Below are positions 53,461 to 64,000 of a DNA stretch of 64,000 nucleotides, one piece after another. The stretch comes from Asterias amurensis (Eukaryota; Echinodermata; Asteroidea; Forcipulatida; Asteriidae). The stretch is taken from contig NC_092650.1 of NCBI RefSeq assembly GCF_032118995.1, forward strand, positions 14,258,501-14,322,500. The letters run 5' to 3'. Numbering within the stretch: the stretch's first letter is position 1; each line of letters begins with the position of its first letter. The notes under the pieces were generated by a model. The model had not been told where the DNA came from, did no database searches, and was given only the letters and a program-made list of their open reading frames with translations. A program made the position numbers and the translations under genes.

Positions 53461-55376
53461 TTTTTCTTTCTTTTCTCTTGCATATCAATGACCAATCAAG
53501 TCAAAACTTTACAGATTGTTGTTAATGATTACACAATGTGACAAAACTGGTCTTTGACGATTACCAAAAGTGTCCAGTGCCTTTAAATTGGAATAGATTG
53601 TAAGATAGTGGGGAAAAAGACACAGGTCCAAAGAGTTCAAAACTTAATCAGGATGAGAGAAAAAGTTAGATGAGTACATGTATCTCACAGTACTGGCCTT
53701 TATATATACTTACAAGGAATGCTTGATTTATTGAGTTCGTTTGCAATTTTATAGATAACTTAAAAAAAAAAATTGCGGTATGTATACTTGCCTTCTCTTA
53801 TACAAAACTACTTAATTTTGACGTACAGTGTACATGTGCCATACATGTACATGTCTGTTAAAAGGTAAAATCTTGAAGTAAAATTGTACGAGAAAAAAGA
53901 TTGTGTGATGTATATTTACGACATCATGCATACTGTACTTGTACGTGTGAAAAAAAAAATGATGTTCAACATCGGATCTTAAAGACTTGATCTTAATCAT
54001 GATTTGTTTTAAATGCGTAATTTTTTAAAAACTTTATTGAGAAAGGAACATTTTGGTTTTTAAACATAACATTTTCTCTATCAATAATTGATAAAAAAAA
54101 CGTGTAACATAAGGCCCAAAACTCAAGTTTCCTTGACAAAGGCTTGTCACTCTTGAAGGCTCATTTTGAGGCGTTTTTGTCGTTGTGGTGTTGGCATGTT
54201 TGTTTCTTTGCTTGTTTTTTTTCTCTTGGGGGAGGGGGAGGGGGCTTTGTGACTTGCTTACAGGGTTGTGTTTTTTCTTCGTTGTTCGCCATCCGATTTA
54301 AGATTTTCAATATTGTTTTAGTTCTTGCCATTTATCTTCATGTGAATTTTTCTCACACATACATGAACATTTATGTTTTTTTTCCTGAAAACTTGGTTGT
54401 CACGTTCGGATACCTGAGTGAAAATTATGAAAATTTTCAGTTTTTTAATGCTTAATATTTCACTCCTCTTTTTTGAAGTTTTAATCGAAGGAGGGTTTAC
54501 TTGACTTCGCTGTTTTCTCTTTTACTTGACCCCTACATCCACAACTGTTATTACATTTTTCTTTTCAATGGCATGGACCGTGTAAAAAGTATTTGCTTTT
54601 TATATACTTTGTGTATGTGAAAATTGGCAAGGTCAAACAAAGATCTACAACTTCCCCAACTCATCATTTTATATTTGTTAGTTTGTCTAAATATCTGTCA
54701 TTTCATTTCAAGATATTTCTTTCCATTCCAACAGTTAATCAAAAAACAATAACAAAGAACAGTATTTAGGAGAAATTGAAATGGGGGCATAACAAGAAAA
54801 GCCCAAGCTTGTGGTTAGGCATGCCCAGACAAACAAAAACACAAATATAGTGATGGTCGCAGATTTGTTGCTAGAAGTTGCAGCATTTTGTAACCATGTT
54901 TGTTTTTGTAGAATATTGAATCAAAAAGCAGTTTGTAAAAATATATACGAGACCTGCTTCGATAACTCTTTTTTCTCCCTTGTTTTATGTTTTGTGTTCA
55001 GAGTGTGATGAGCCTGCAAGTAAAATACTCAAGAGACTTTCAAAGTCATTTAAAACACTCTTTCTCTTTAGTTTATTAATCATTTTAAAATTCCATTATT
55101 TGGTGCAATTTCATTTCTTATTTTTTGGACAATTGTTGCTTTTGTTTCTTTTGAGCAGCTGCCATACTTTTAATTTAGTTTTGTTGAACTGTATCTGGAT
55201 TACATACTTGTTTTCTTGCATGACGCCAGTGCACTTGAACGCACCTATCCTGTCTGCCATTTTGTTGGTCGACTATACTTGTCCACCAAACAATTTACCC
55301 CCCAAATAGTGAAAATAGTTAGCTCGCATTATGCGGAGACAGGCGTTTTTTCCTGCAATAAGTTAATACAATGTCT

Positions 55377-55546
55377 ATAGACCTTACGCATTTACATGTA
55401 CACCATCCCGGCCGTCATCATACATGTATGTAGGCTAATCGACTTGACAAAACAAGGGAAGAGCACAGACTTGTACGGGCAGCACACAGGATTGACCTTT
55501 GGGTGAGGGCGCCCTTCCCAAATGTTGTCATGTGTATAAGGTCTAT
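55377..55546. mobile_element. Short foldback element, family F copy 2
   Basis: ATAGACCTTACGCATTTACATG to CATGTGTATAAGGTCTAT. It shares CACACAGGATTG and GGTGAGGGCGCCCT with 4152-4308. Confidence 0.6.
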
Positions 55547-56271
55547 TGACCCCATGCACAAACTTAACATGCAGCTTGTCTGCCACGCTTGCCATTTTGG
55601 AGATCCAAACTTTATTAAGTGCATTAACGCCGGCCACCTAAAATGTGCACTACACTGTATAAGACGCAGGGAACATTGATTCCCAAAAATGGCGCAATCA
55701 AGTTTTGCGTTCAATATAATTTTTTTTTTGATAGCAACAAATCCTTTATAAGCTCAAACTAACTAAGGATACGATTATTTTACAGTTTACTAAAAAGTAC
55801 GTATGTAAGTCAGGATACAGTAATAGTGATGTTAATTAATTAACATTTAAAATGTTGACTTCGCAAAGTGGCGAAGACAACTACTTTCATCAACGGTTTA
55901 ATCATCCCCCTATTGTTTGAATTTAGGCTTAAAACTCATTGACAAAAACTAAACAACAGCAATGCCCTTTTCAAGTTTTCATAATGAGTTCCTTGACACA
56001 CAAGGCATTTTTTTTTACAGGCATCAAAATGAAAGCAACCAAAGGCACTCTCTGCAGAATAAACACTCCATAAACCCTTTCTGGTGGTGAATGTGCTTCT
56101 GCCTCATTTGTTGTTTTTGTTGTAGGTTTTGAATCTAATTATTTAACTTTCCCCGGAATCAAACATTTAGAGAATGAGGTTTTTATTCTTCTTCGAGATT
56201 GCCTGGAACGAGTTGTCTGTAAAATTGCTGCATTTATCATGATCCCTAAGGTGACCCAACATTACAACTCC

Positions 56272-56645
56272 TTAAAGGCATTGAACACGTTTGGTAATTG
56301 TCACAGACCAGTACTCTCTCTTGGTGTATCCCAAAATATGCATAAAAGAACAAACCTGTACAAAACTTTTGGACTCAATTAGTCACCCAACTGGCAAAAG
56401 AATGATGAAAGAAAACAAAACTGTTGCGTTTTATACTCGGGTGCTTTCAGATGCATATTAAAAGACTTCAGCTGAAGTATCATTTGAGTGAAAAATTACC
56501 CCTTTCTCTAAAACTATGTTACTTAGGAGGGAGCCATTTCTCACAATGTTTTATACTATCAACACCTCTCATGCTTGTTTTAACAAGTTACTTTTTAAGC
56601 AAATAATTGTTTTTAGTATTTACAAAAAGTGTCCAGTGGCTTTAA
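56272..56645. mobile_element. Foldback MITE, family A copy, diverged
   Basis: TTAAAGGCATTGAACACGTTTGG to AAAAAGTGTCCAGTGGCTTTAA. An old copy by divergence. Possibly inside the SNX16 3' untranslated region. Confidence 0.65.
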
Positions 56646-57806
56646 TAACATCCCAGAACCAAAAGATTTCTTATTTTCACCTTTTTTTTTTTTTGCTTAT
56701 CTACATGTTATTCTACTTTTTGCTTGATAGCATTCTATGAAAATCTGAAATTTCTCATCAAAATAAATCAGTAAATATGATTACAAACTGTCAATATTTG
56801 CAAATTTCAAATAATATAGCAAGCAACTACTGTCAATAATTACAATTGTATAATAACATTCTTAATATTGAAAATTTATGCTATTTTGGTGGAACTCCTG
56901 AATGTAAATATTTCATGTATAACTATTTTCTTTCCGGATAGTGAACCAAAACAATAAAAGTTATTTTCATATACAAATTATAACTTGTATTGACTTTTTT
57001 TTATTAACCCCATGTCAAGATTCATGAAGGAAACAAAACTGTTGTCCTGTAAATAAGTATAGTTTTGGGATAAGTGTTGTCCCATCTTGTAGCTTATAAA
57101 ACAACTTGGCGAAAACGTGATTTTGTAATTTTGACATTAATCCGGTAGCAAATGAGTACATTATTGTAATGCAATTTTTCACTTAGCAAAAAAGTTTAAC
57201 AACATTGCTTTAAAACACATATTATAGCAAATTCCTTGCCACATGAAGCAATGTTTACAGGCAACTATGAGAAACTAACTAAGTAAATTGCTGCAAGTTA
57301 CATTACATTAAGTTTGAAACATATTACAAAGACTGAGTTAAATACAATGAAAAAATTAACATTATTTAACACCTCCTTAATAACATGTTAATGGTGCAGT
57401 CTTTCCAATAAGTAGCAGGGTGGATACATGCGCAGTGCAAGTCTAATTGTTATTATTAAGTATTTTGTGAAAATGTAACTAACATATAATCGTACATATT
57501 TTGCTTGGCTAAATTTGTTTTGTTCACGATATCTGAAATTCTACTCGACTTGCACTAGAAGTAGGCCCGATTAGGAACAATGGCAATTTACACTATTCTA
57601 CACAACAGCTTAACAACATTTTAAGGTGCAGTCTTTCCATTAAGTATTTTGTGAACATGTAACTACATGTAACATATAATCGCACACATGTTTAGCTTGT
57701 CTAATTTTGTTTTGCTAACAAGATCTGATAATCTGGTTGGACTTGCACTAGAAGGGTAGGCCCTACTGAAAACAATGGCAATTTACATTTTTTTAATGTG
57801 CTATTT

Positions 57807-57812
57807 TTTATT
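57807..57812 (-). terminator. Polyadenylation signal for ZNFX1
   Basis: AATAAA on the minus strand, 163 bases past the ZNFX1 stop codon. Confidence 0.55.
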
Positions 57813-57974
57813 TCACTCCCATGACTTCTCTATCTATAGGAAAATGAGTAGGCCTATATCACAAAATTCGTGATTGTCATTTCCCTTCCTCTCTGGTGCG
57901 CGTGACGGGGGACTGGGAACCGATATTCCGTATAACCTCATTGTAGAACTAAACTTTACGGTTCCAGACAAGTT

Positions 57975-60900
57975 TTACAAGTCGAGATTCTGTAAATCGT
58001 AGTTATCCATGTTGGCTTGCTCCGACCAGGCCGCAAACTTGGCCCCATCCATCTCAGTCGCCACGGCGTTGCCACTAGTCAACTTGTGGCTTGTGCCCCC
58101 GATATCAGCCTTACACTCCGGGCATCGACTTTTCTCCATAGCGCCACCGCATTCCCCAATGGCATAGATGTGTCCATTGGGACACTTGTACCAGTGGCCT
58201 TTCTTCAGACCCATTGCCGCAACGATCATTATCTTGGTCTCTTCACTGATACCCAACGCTCCGATACCCTCCTTGATTTTCTTCAGCAGCTCTGTGACTC
58301 CCGTCTCTGCATCTGGTGTCAGCCGTCCCCCTTCCCTAAAGAGTATGTCCCCAACCTGGTCCAACTCGCTCGACAGTGCGCTGTCAGTTCTTCCGTGCAT
58401 CTGGTGCTGAAGGCTGCATGCGTTGCAGCAGAAGTAGAGACGGTGCAATTCATTTGGGAAGTCAATGAGCTCTTGATTTGTGCCTCGGAAAGGCCTTGCT
58501 GTATTGAATAGCCGCTTGCCCACTTTCAGTAAATCGTTCATGGTCTTTTGGAACCATGGTGAGTCCTTCGCATCGACTAACCTTAGATTCCGTCTTAACT
58601 TTATTAGTTTACATGCAAACTTTGTTTCATTCAAGAGCTTGTTAAAATCGTGTGATGATGAATCTCTGTTTAGCTCTCGAAGTTTACTTCTCAAAAAGAC
58701 CTCTCTATTTATAGAGGTAAACAGATCACAGTTTGCATCGATTTTGTGTAACATAGTTATTAATTCTGATTTGCTTTGTTCAATTTGCTGTGCCCGATCC
58801 GAGCCTCCACTAACTTGAGCTTTGACGGCTTCAATATCTGAAAGCATCTTGACAACCTCTCTGTTATATCGCGTGCTTCGCCGGATAGGCGTCTTGCACT
58901 TTGGACAACTTTTCAGTTGAATGGAGACTGTAGATTGCTCTGGTTCCGAACTCAATTCGCCGTCTTCTTCCTTGACCTCCACGTTTGGGTTAGGAACGCT
59001 ATCAACTTGCGTCATCCACCGATCTAGACCAGTCACTTCAATGATATGCTTGCAATCTTGTAACTGTACAAATCGGGCATCAGCTTCATCTTCATTACCG
59101 AACAAAATTTCGGTGACTTCTGCTTTGTCGCAAACACGACATTTGGATGGGCAAGGCTCTCCACAGTTACCAATACACTTATGACCACATCGTAACTCCT
59201 TTGTGCAAGCTTTGTCACATGGATCTCGATCGCAAGGCTCGCTGCATTTCTTACTGCATCCTTCACCATGAGCACAGCGCCACCTGCAGGGTTCTAGACA
59301 TGGTGCGCATGGCTCCCCGCACTTTTTATGACAATTGCTGTGTGTACAACGATTCTCACAATTCCTCTCGCAGGGTGGGCAGTAGCTCGAACACCTTTGA
59401 GAACATAAATGGCCACACACCAGCACACGACCACATTTGCATGTGCAAGATACGTGTAGCCTTCCGCCAAAACAAGACCGGCAACTGCCAGTACAATGGT
59501 GACCACATGCTAACAATTCTTTGCATTTGTGTGGACATTGATCTGGAGCTTCATAGCAGAGCATTTTTTCTTCATGACCACAAGGAAGGTCTGTACGTAA
59601 CACTTTCTCATGACACTCGTGCAAATCGGGATTAGCAGAGCATTTCATTGTGACTAAATGGTTACACCTAGGCAGCAACCTTTGTACGAGGACAGAGCAT
59701 AACTTGGTGCATTGCTCAGAACACATTCTCTGACACTTGTGACCTTCTTGACAGGAGACGATTTTTCTTTCGCAACTTTTCTGGCATCGAAATTGTTCGT
59801 GGTTGGAATCGTCCGGGTGGCACAGCTTAGTACACGAATGGCCACAGGTCAAGCGAAAGGTGCAGGGACGCATACAGCCGCCTTCGGGTGCTTTTTTGAA
59901 GTCATCTGCGCACGCTACTAGTGTTTCTTCATCTGGGTGAAGATGACAAGCAAGAACCAGTTTGTTTCCAAGGAGCTTCTTGGTCTTCAGTTCATCTGTG
60001 ATAGCCTTCCACAGAGCACTGTTGGCTGAGAGCTGGTCAAAATTACCAATGCAATAGAGCCCCATCTTGGCCCTCGATAGCATGACACAGACCCGGTTTG
60101 ATGTCTTTAGGAAACCGATTTTACCTTGGTCGTTGCTCCTCACCAGCGACAGAATGATGATGTCACATTCTTCTCCCTGATAGTTATCTACAACGCTGAC
60201 GCGAACCATGCCGCATCCTGCTTCGTCTAACTTTGGTTTGATGGAGAATAGCTGACCTTTGTCCGTTGTTAGAACCGTGATCTGTGACGGAGAATAACCT
60301 TGCCGCAAGATGTGCTTGCATAATGCGACCACCATATTCGCCTCATGCTCACTGGAGTGGCTCTTCAATCCATCATTCTCATCATCCTCGCTGAGGTCAT
60401 GGTTAATAAAGAAAATGTTCTTCGCTAAGCCACGGATGTTTTCCATACCTTGGACTGAGTCATCATCTTGAATATCTTTGTAAAAATGGTTCCTCATAAT
60501 CTCTGATATTTCAGGTCGCATGCGATGTTGTCGTGAAAGTGTCTGACACGGGTACTCATTATTGACCATCCGCTCAAAGAGAGACAAGTCCAGGTGGTAT
60601 TGTTTGGCCAGACGATAAACGGCGGGGTTCGGCCTCAGTTGTTGGTGGTCACCGATCAGGATCAGGTGCTGGCAATGTTGACTAAGAGCTGCTATCACGT
60701 GGGCTTCAATAACCTCCGCAGCTTCCTCCACCACCACAATACGAGCCCCAACACGTTGTAGTATCGACTGCTTCTTGGCAGCACCAGTGGTGGTCATACC
60801 GATGACTTTGACGTATTTCAAGCGTTGACACACATCGTCGTTGTCAATCTCTCTGATTGCTCGGGTTCGCTCGTCATACATTTGTGTATCTTCAACAGTA

Positions 60901-63786
60901 TCAACGAGACATGTTGTGCGATACATGTCGACCCAATACCGGTAGAGTCTCCACCTGTCACTTCTACAAAGCATCCATATATCGGTCACTCCGTTTGCAT
61001 CCTGCTTACTCATCTTAGCACTGCTCCTCAATTCTTTCTTCACAGGCCCTAAAATCTTTACAAGTCGGTCATCTTTATTTTCTACAGCCCATTTGTAGAG
61101 TGACGCAACGTCAATGGTTCCTCTTTGTGAAACTTTGTGAGCTACTTGTGTTCTAGATTTCTGCATAACACAATCGTCTATCTCATCATCCAGCAGCCTG
61201 CTTTCACCATACGAGCTTCTTTGTTTGTCATTCTCACCGCCTTTGTGTGCCAACCCACCAAGGTTTGTATCCCGAACATCTTTGCTTTGATAATGCATTT
61301 GGATAATACATTCATCTATCCCAAGCCACTCGCACATGACCTCCAGCCCTGTATCTCCTTTTTCTAGTCTCCGTAAACGGAAGAGTCCTTCAGCATGTTG
61401 ATTTTCCATGACGGACAGCAGATCATCGGCATTGTGTATTACTGTCTGAAATGAAACCGCCCTGCTGACTTTGGCTTCGATCACATCCCGGGTTTCATGT
61501 CTCTGCCGTTTTTGGGCACTTTTGAGTCTATCTTTGTTTGAAGTCCGTTTCATTAAATTGTTGAGGTTAAACGCTTTCAACGTCTCACTCTGGCTGCGGC
61601 CACCAATCCGTACAATATTTTTCTCGAATTTTAAAACTCCTTCCAGGAATTGGTCCAGAGCGTGGTTTGTGTAACACACAATAACAATCGGACCGGATTT
61701 ACCTTCGGACCACACGTCTTGATTACGAGGGCGAAGAAGGACCTCCATTATCTTCAACCCTACGTAGGTTTTTCCTGTTCCCGGTGGTCCCAGGATGACG
61801 GCTAACTCTTGAGTCAAAGCTGCGTGTACAGCTCGTAGCTGAGAGTCGTCCAAATGAACCATAGTCTCGTCTGGCCAGTCAGCAAAGTTCAAAACGGCAA
61901 TCTCTCTGGGATTAGGCCAGCTTTTAACAGGTTTGATGTCTTCACTGACTTTCTCAAGAACCGGAGAAGCAACCTTCTCTTCAACATTTCCATCATCTGT
62001 TTTCTGTTCATCAGACACCGAGTGGTTTTCTTCTGTTTTCTGGCCGCAATCTACTGGGTTTGCTGCTTTGCTATCAGGTGACTTATGATCACTGTCGGCA
62101 TCAGATGTCTGGCAGAGGTCCGGGCTGCTTGAAGAGCTGGGTGCTGGTTTATTGGATGTTGTTTGTACTGTGGTTGTCGATATGAGCGACATCGGAGTGT
62201 TCCCAGAGGCGGTTATGCGGTTGCAAAAGGAAGCTGATTTGGAACAAGAACCAGAGAACATATGTGTGGGCAATGAAAGTTTTTTGTATTTTTGCTTGTA
62301 CAATGGTGATAGGTCATAAGTTTGGTCTACAGCAGTTCGAAGATACAAGGGAGCCAAGAAGTCACGTGATGCCTTCACGATGTAGTCTTTCAGAGGCAGG
62401 GTGTCCTCTTTGATCTTTTGCAATCCCTTCAGCACAGGGCGATAGGCTTCGAAGAAAGCTATAGACTCTACCATTATGTACTCATTAGAATACATAGATG
62501 GATCAGTGACGGGATACTGAAACTGAATATCAATGATCCCTTGCTTGATGTCTTCGGGGTTTCGGTTCGCAACCACGCCGAAAAGACCACTCACAAAATC
62601 ATCTCTGGAGAGACACACCAATGATCCGTAAGAAAGCACTTTCATTTTCTCTAACTGATTGGTCCTCCATCCACGAATACTGAACTGGACGCGATATGAA
62701 ATGCCATCATACCCACAGACAGGATTCAATATATGGACGCTACGATACACGCGGACGTCGTCCAGGCGCACTGCGTTGCTATCTTTTGTTTCCTGTTGTT
62801 TGATGAAAGATGAGATCCCGTTCCGCAAGGGGGCAACAAAATCCTCCCTGAGCAGCCGAAAAATCGTGTCTAGGTATGCGTCTACACTGTCGTATGCACC
62901 CTCCTTCAAAATAGCTTTCAAACCCGGGAGCTCGTCACTTCTTATTTCAGATATATCGGGAAGAACTGGCATCGCTCTGAATTGATTAGTAGCCAATAGT
63001 TGCTGTGAATCCTCGTCCTCAGATTGTACTCTGTTGCACTCAACATAGAGATTATCAAGCCGGAGCAGGATGTCCTTGTCCAGTGGTTTGTCATCAGATG
63101 TGAGCCCTGTTCGGTAGTTCATGTGCAGTTTACTGACAACATGTGAGACACGATCAGCGGCTACCATGGGATTCGTCGAGTGTTGCATAATAGCGGTACA
63201 AAGGGTACAAATTCTGTCAACACTTTTCTGGGTTTCGTCACTGATCTTTGTTTCTCTAATCCATTGTAGTAGTCTCCTTTTGAAGAACACCGAGTTCTCA
63301 ACATCCCCTATGACCAACTTGAGGTTGTTCTGATGATGAGTGCTTCCCGTGCAAGCCTTTTCTATTATTTGAAGTATCTGGGAGACCGTATCATCACTCA
63401 TCGCACTGTCGTCTAGAGTCTTAACTAGGGATTGGGATTCGCCTACCAGTTTTACCACAATATCTTCGCCGTCAAGTCCTAGCATGAAGGATATGCGTAA
63501 ACCACGAATTTCTCGCCTTGGTGGCGTTTTCTGAAACGGTCCCGACCTTTTGAAACAACCGCGTGGTCTTGACGACTCTAGGTTACGATAACGTGATAAA
63601 TTATGTTTTGGTGGACTATTTACCGTTCGTGTCTGATACTCGAACTTCCTCTTGGTCCCGGTTTTTCTTCCTGCCCAGTGCGAACATCCTGGTCTGTCGT
63701 TGCTGCTGTAATGTCTCGTTTTGTGTTCGAAAGGCCTCTTTAAACCGATTGGAGATCCTACGGTTGGCTGTCTGACAGCCTGGGAC
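57975..63786 (-). CDS. ZNFX1: ZNFX1, NFX1-type zinc-finger helicase, giant 3' coding exon
   Basis: One uninterrupted exon of 5,812 bases. The frame runs 100 codons upstream of the first internal Met (63485) to an acceptor (CCAGTTCTAG, exon from 63786), so that Met is probably not the true start; the 5' exon is beyond 63786 or the window. Total shown is 1,936 residues (human 1,918). Order, counted from Met 63485: an N-terminal helical region; an SF1 helicase with GPPGTGKT (about 565), VVVEEAAEV (about 915), GDHQQLRP, the VVDNYQGEE motif V and the LSRAK motif VI; a run of NF-X1 zinc fingers (about 1200-1460: CGHSC, CGHHC, CGHLC, CGHKC); a coiled region; and a C-terminal RZ finger (KGHWYKCPNGHIY, then CGGAMEKSRCPEC). 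In mammals ZNFX1 senses viral RNA at mitochondria and induces interferon; in nematodes it acts in inherited small-RNA silencing. Which role applies here is unknown. Upstream sequence is rich in Arg, Lys, Pro and Ser, as in vertebrates. Confidence 0.97.
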
Positions 63787-64000
63787 CTAGAACTGGATAA
63801 AATAAAATAAAAATTACATTAATTTATTTGTTTTTTTAAAATGTAATGGCTTGGTCTGCTCTTGTCCTTGGTTTTAGAGTGAATACCAAACACACTCATT
63901 CCTTTTAAAACAAAATGTTTTGACATCACCTCGAACAAAAGAAACAATTAAGGTGTGGTAGGTTTTAGTCCATTTAATATGTTAAAGTTTCCTGTGAAGC
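63787..64000 (-). other. ZNFX1 intron upstream of the giant exon
   Basis: The pyrimidine tract TTTTATTTTATTTTATCC precedes the acceptor. The rest is AT-rich; no upstream exon was recognised in the last 214 bases. Confidence 0.5.

Larger units (their letters stand above)
53204..57974. other. SNX16-ZNFX1 convergent region
   Basis: SNX16 and ZNFX1 are tail to tail. The stretch is AT-rich, with no coding exon recognised. It holds a SINE fragment (about 53340-53460), a family A right-end fragment (about 53500-53588), family F (55377-55546), family A (56272-56645), SNX16 polyadenylation candidates (56763, 56953) and a minus-strand signal for ZNFX1 (57807-57812). Confidence 0.55.

Noticed and set aside
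54144-55309. Two plus frames of about 105 codons rich in Phe and Leu
   Set aside because: AT-rich DNA downstream of SNX16, low complexity; more likely 3' untranslated or intergenic sequence.
58017-63333. Several plus-strand open frames over ZNFX1
   Set aside because: All are antisense shadows of the ZNFX1 exon.
1-64000. LTR retrotransposon, retrovirus-like, Polinton or LINE coding sequence
   Set aside because: No reverse transcriptase, integrase, capsid or endonuclease motifs were recognised in any frame, and no long direct terminal repeats were seen. All mobile DNA found is short and non-coding.

Overview
This is a eukaryotic, intron-rich and repeat-rich stretch of animal DNA. Gene content, intron structure and the style of the short foldback transposons point to an invertebrate deuterostome, most likely an echinoderm such as a starfish. 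That is inference from pattern; no species marker was read. No retroviral, LTR or other virus-like element was recognised.

Six protein-coding genes are supported. (1) 2633-11556, minus: the 5' part of RPGRIP1L, a ciliary transition-zone scaffold, as eight coding exons; the rest of the gene lies left of the window. (2) 13784-21283, plus: a complete FTO gene (2-oxoglutarate-dependent RNA demethylase, eight coding exons, about 512 residues). RPGRIP1L and FTO are head to head about 2.2 kb apart, the arrangement known in vertebrates. (3) 23698-27232, plus: a complete three-exon aquaporin of the AQP1/AQP4 type. (4) 31384-33756, plus: a single-exon rhodopsin-class receptor whose sixth transmembrane segment is interrupted by a 1,126-bp DNA element flanked by TA. 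(5) 41161-53203, plus: a complete seven-exon SNX16 (PX domain plus coiled coil). (6) 57975-63786, minus: a giant exon of ZNFX1 (SF1 helicase, NF-X1 zinc fingers, RZ finger); its 5' end lies beyond the right edge. SNX16 and ZNFX1 are tail to tail.

Between and inside the genes the DNA is dominated by short non-autonomous elements. One set (called here A, B, E, G and M) begins TTAAAGG or TTAAAGA, ends with its mirror image, is flanked by TTAA and often has a central hairpin. A second set (C and D) is flanked by 3-bp CAG or CTG duplications. Others (I, J and K) have TA or GTTTC duplications. Many are nested, which gives a relative insertion order. There are also tRNA-derived SINEs, a tandem pair of tRNA-Asn-like sequences, a 1.5-kb array of a 21-bp GATC-rich palindromic unit in an RPGRIP1L intron, a 558-bp CGATCG-rich foldback in an SNX16 intron and a degenerate internal telomere-like tract near 29.2-29.35 kb.

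The genes do not form one pathway. The RPGRIP1L-FTO pair is the only arrangement that looks functionally conserved. The most unusual single object is the receptor gene split by a clean transposon insertion whose end happens to supply a good splice acceptor.
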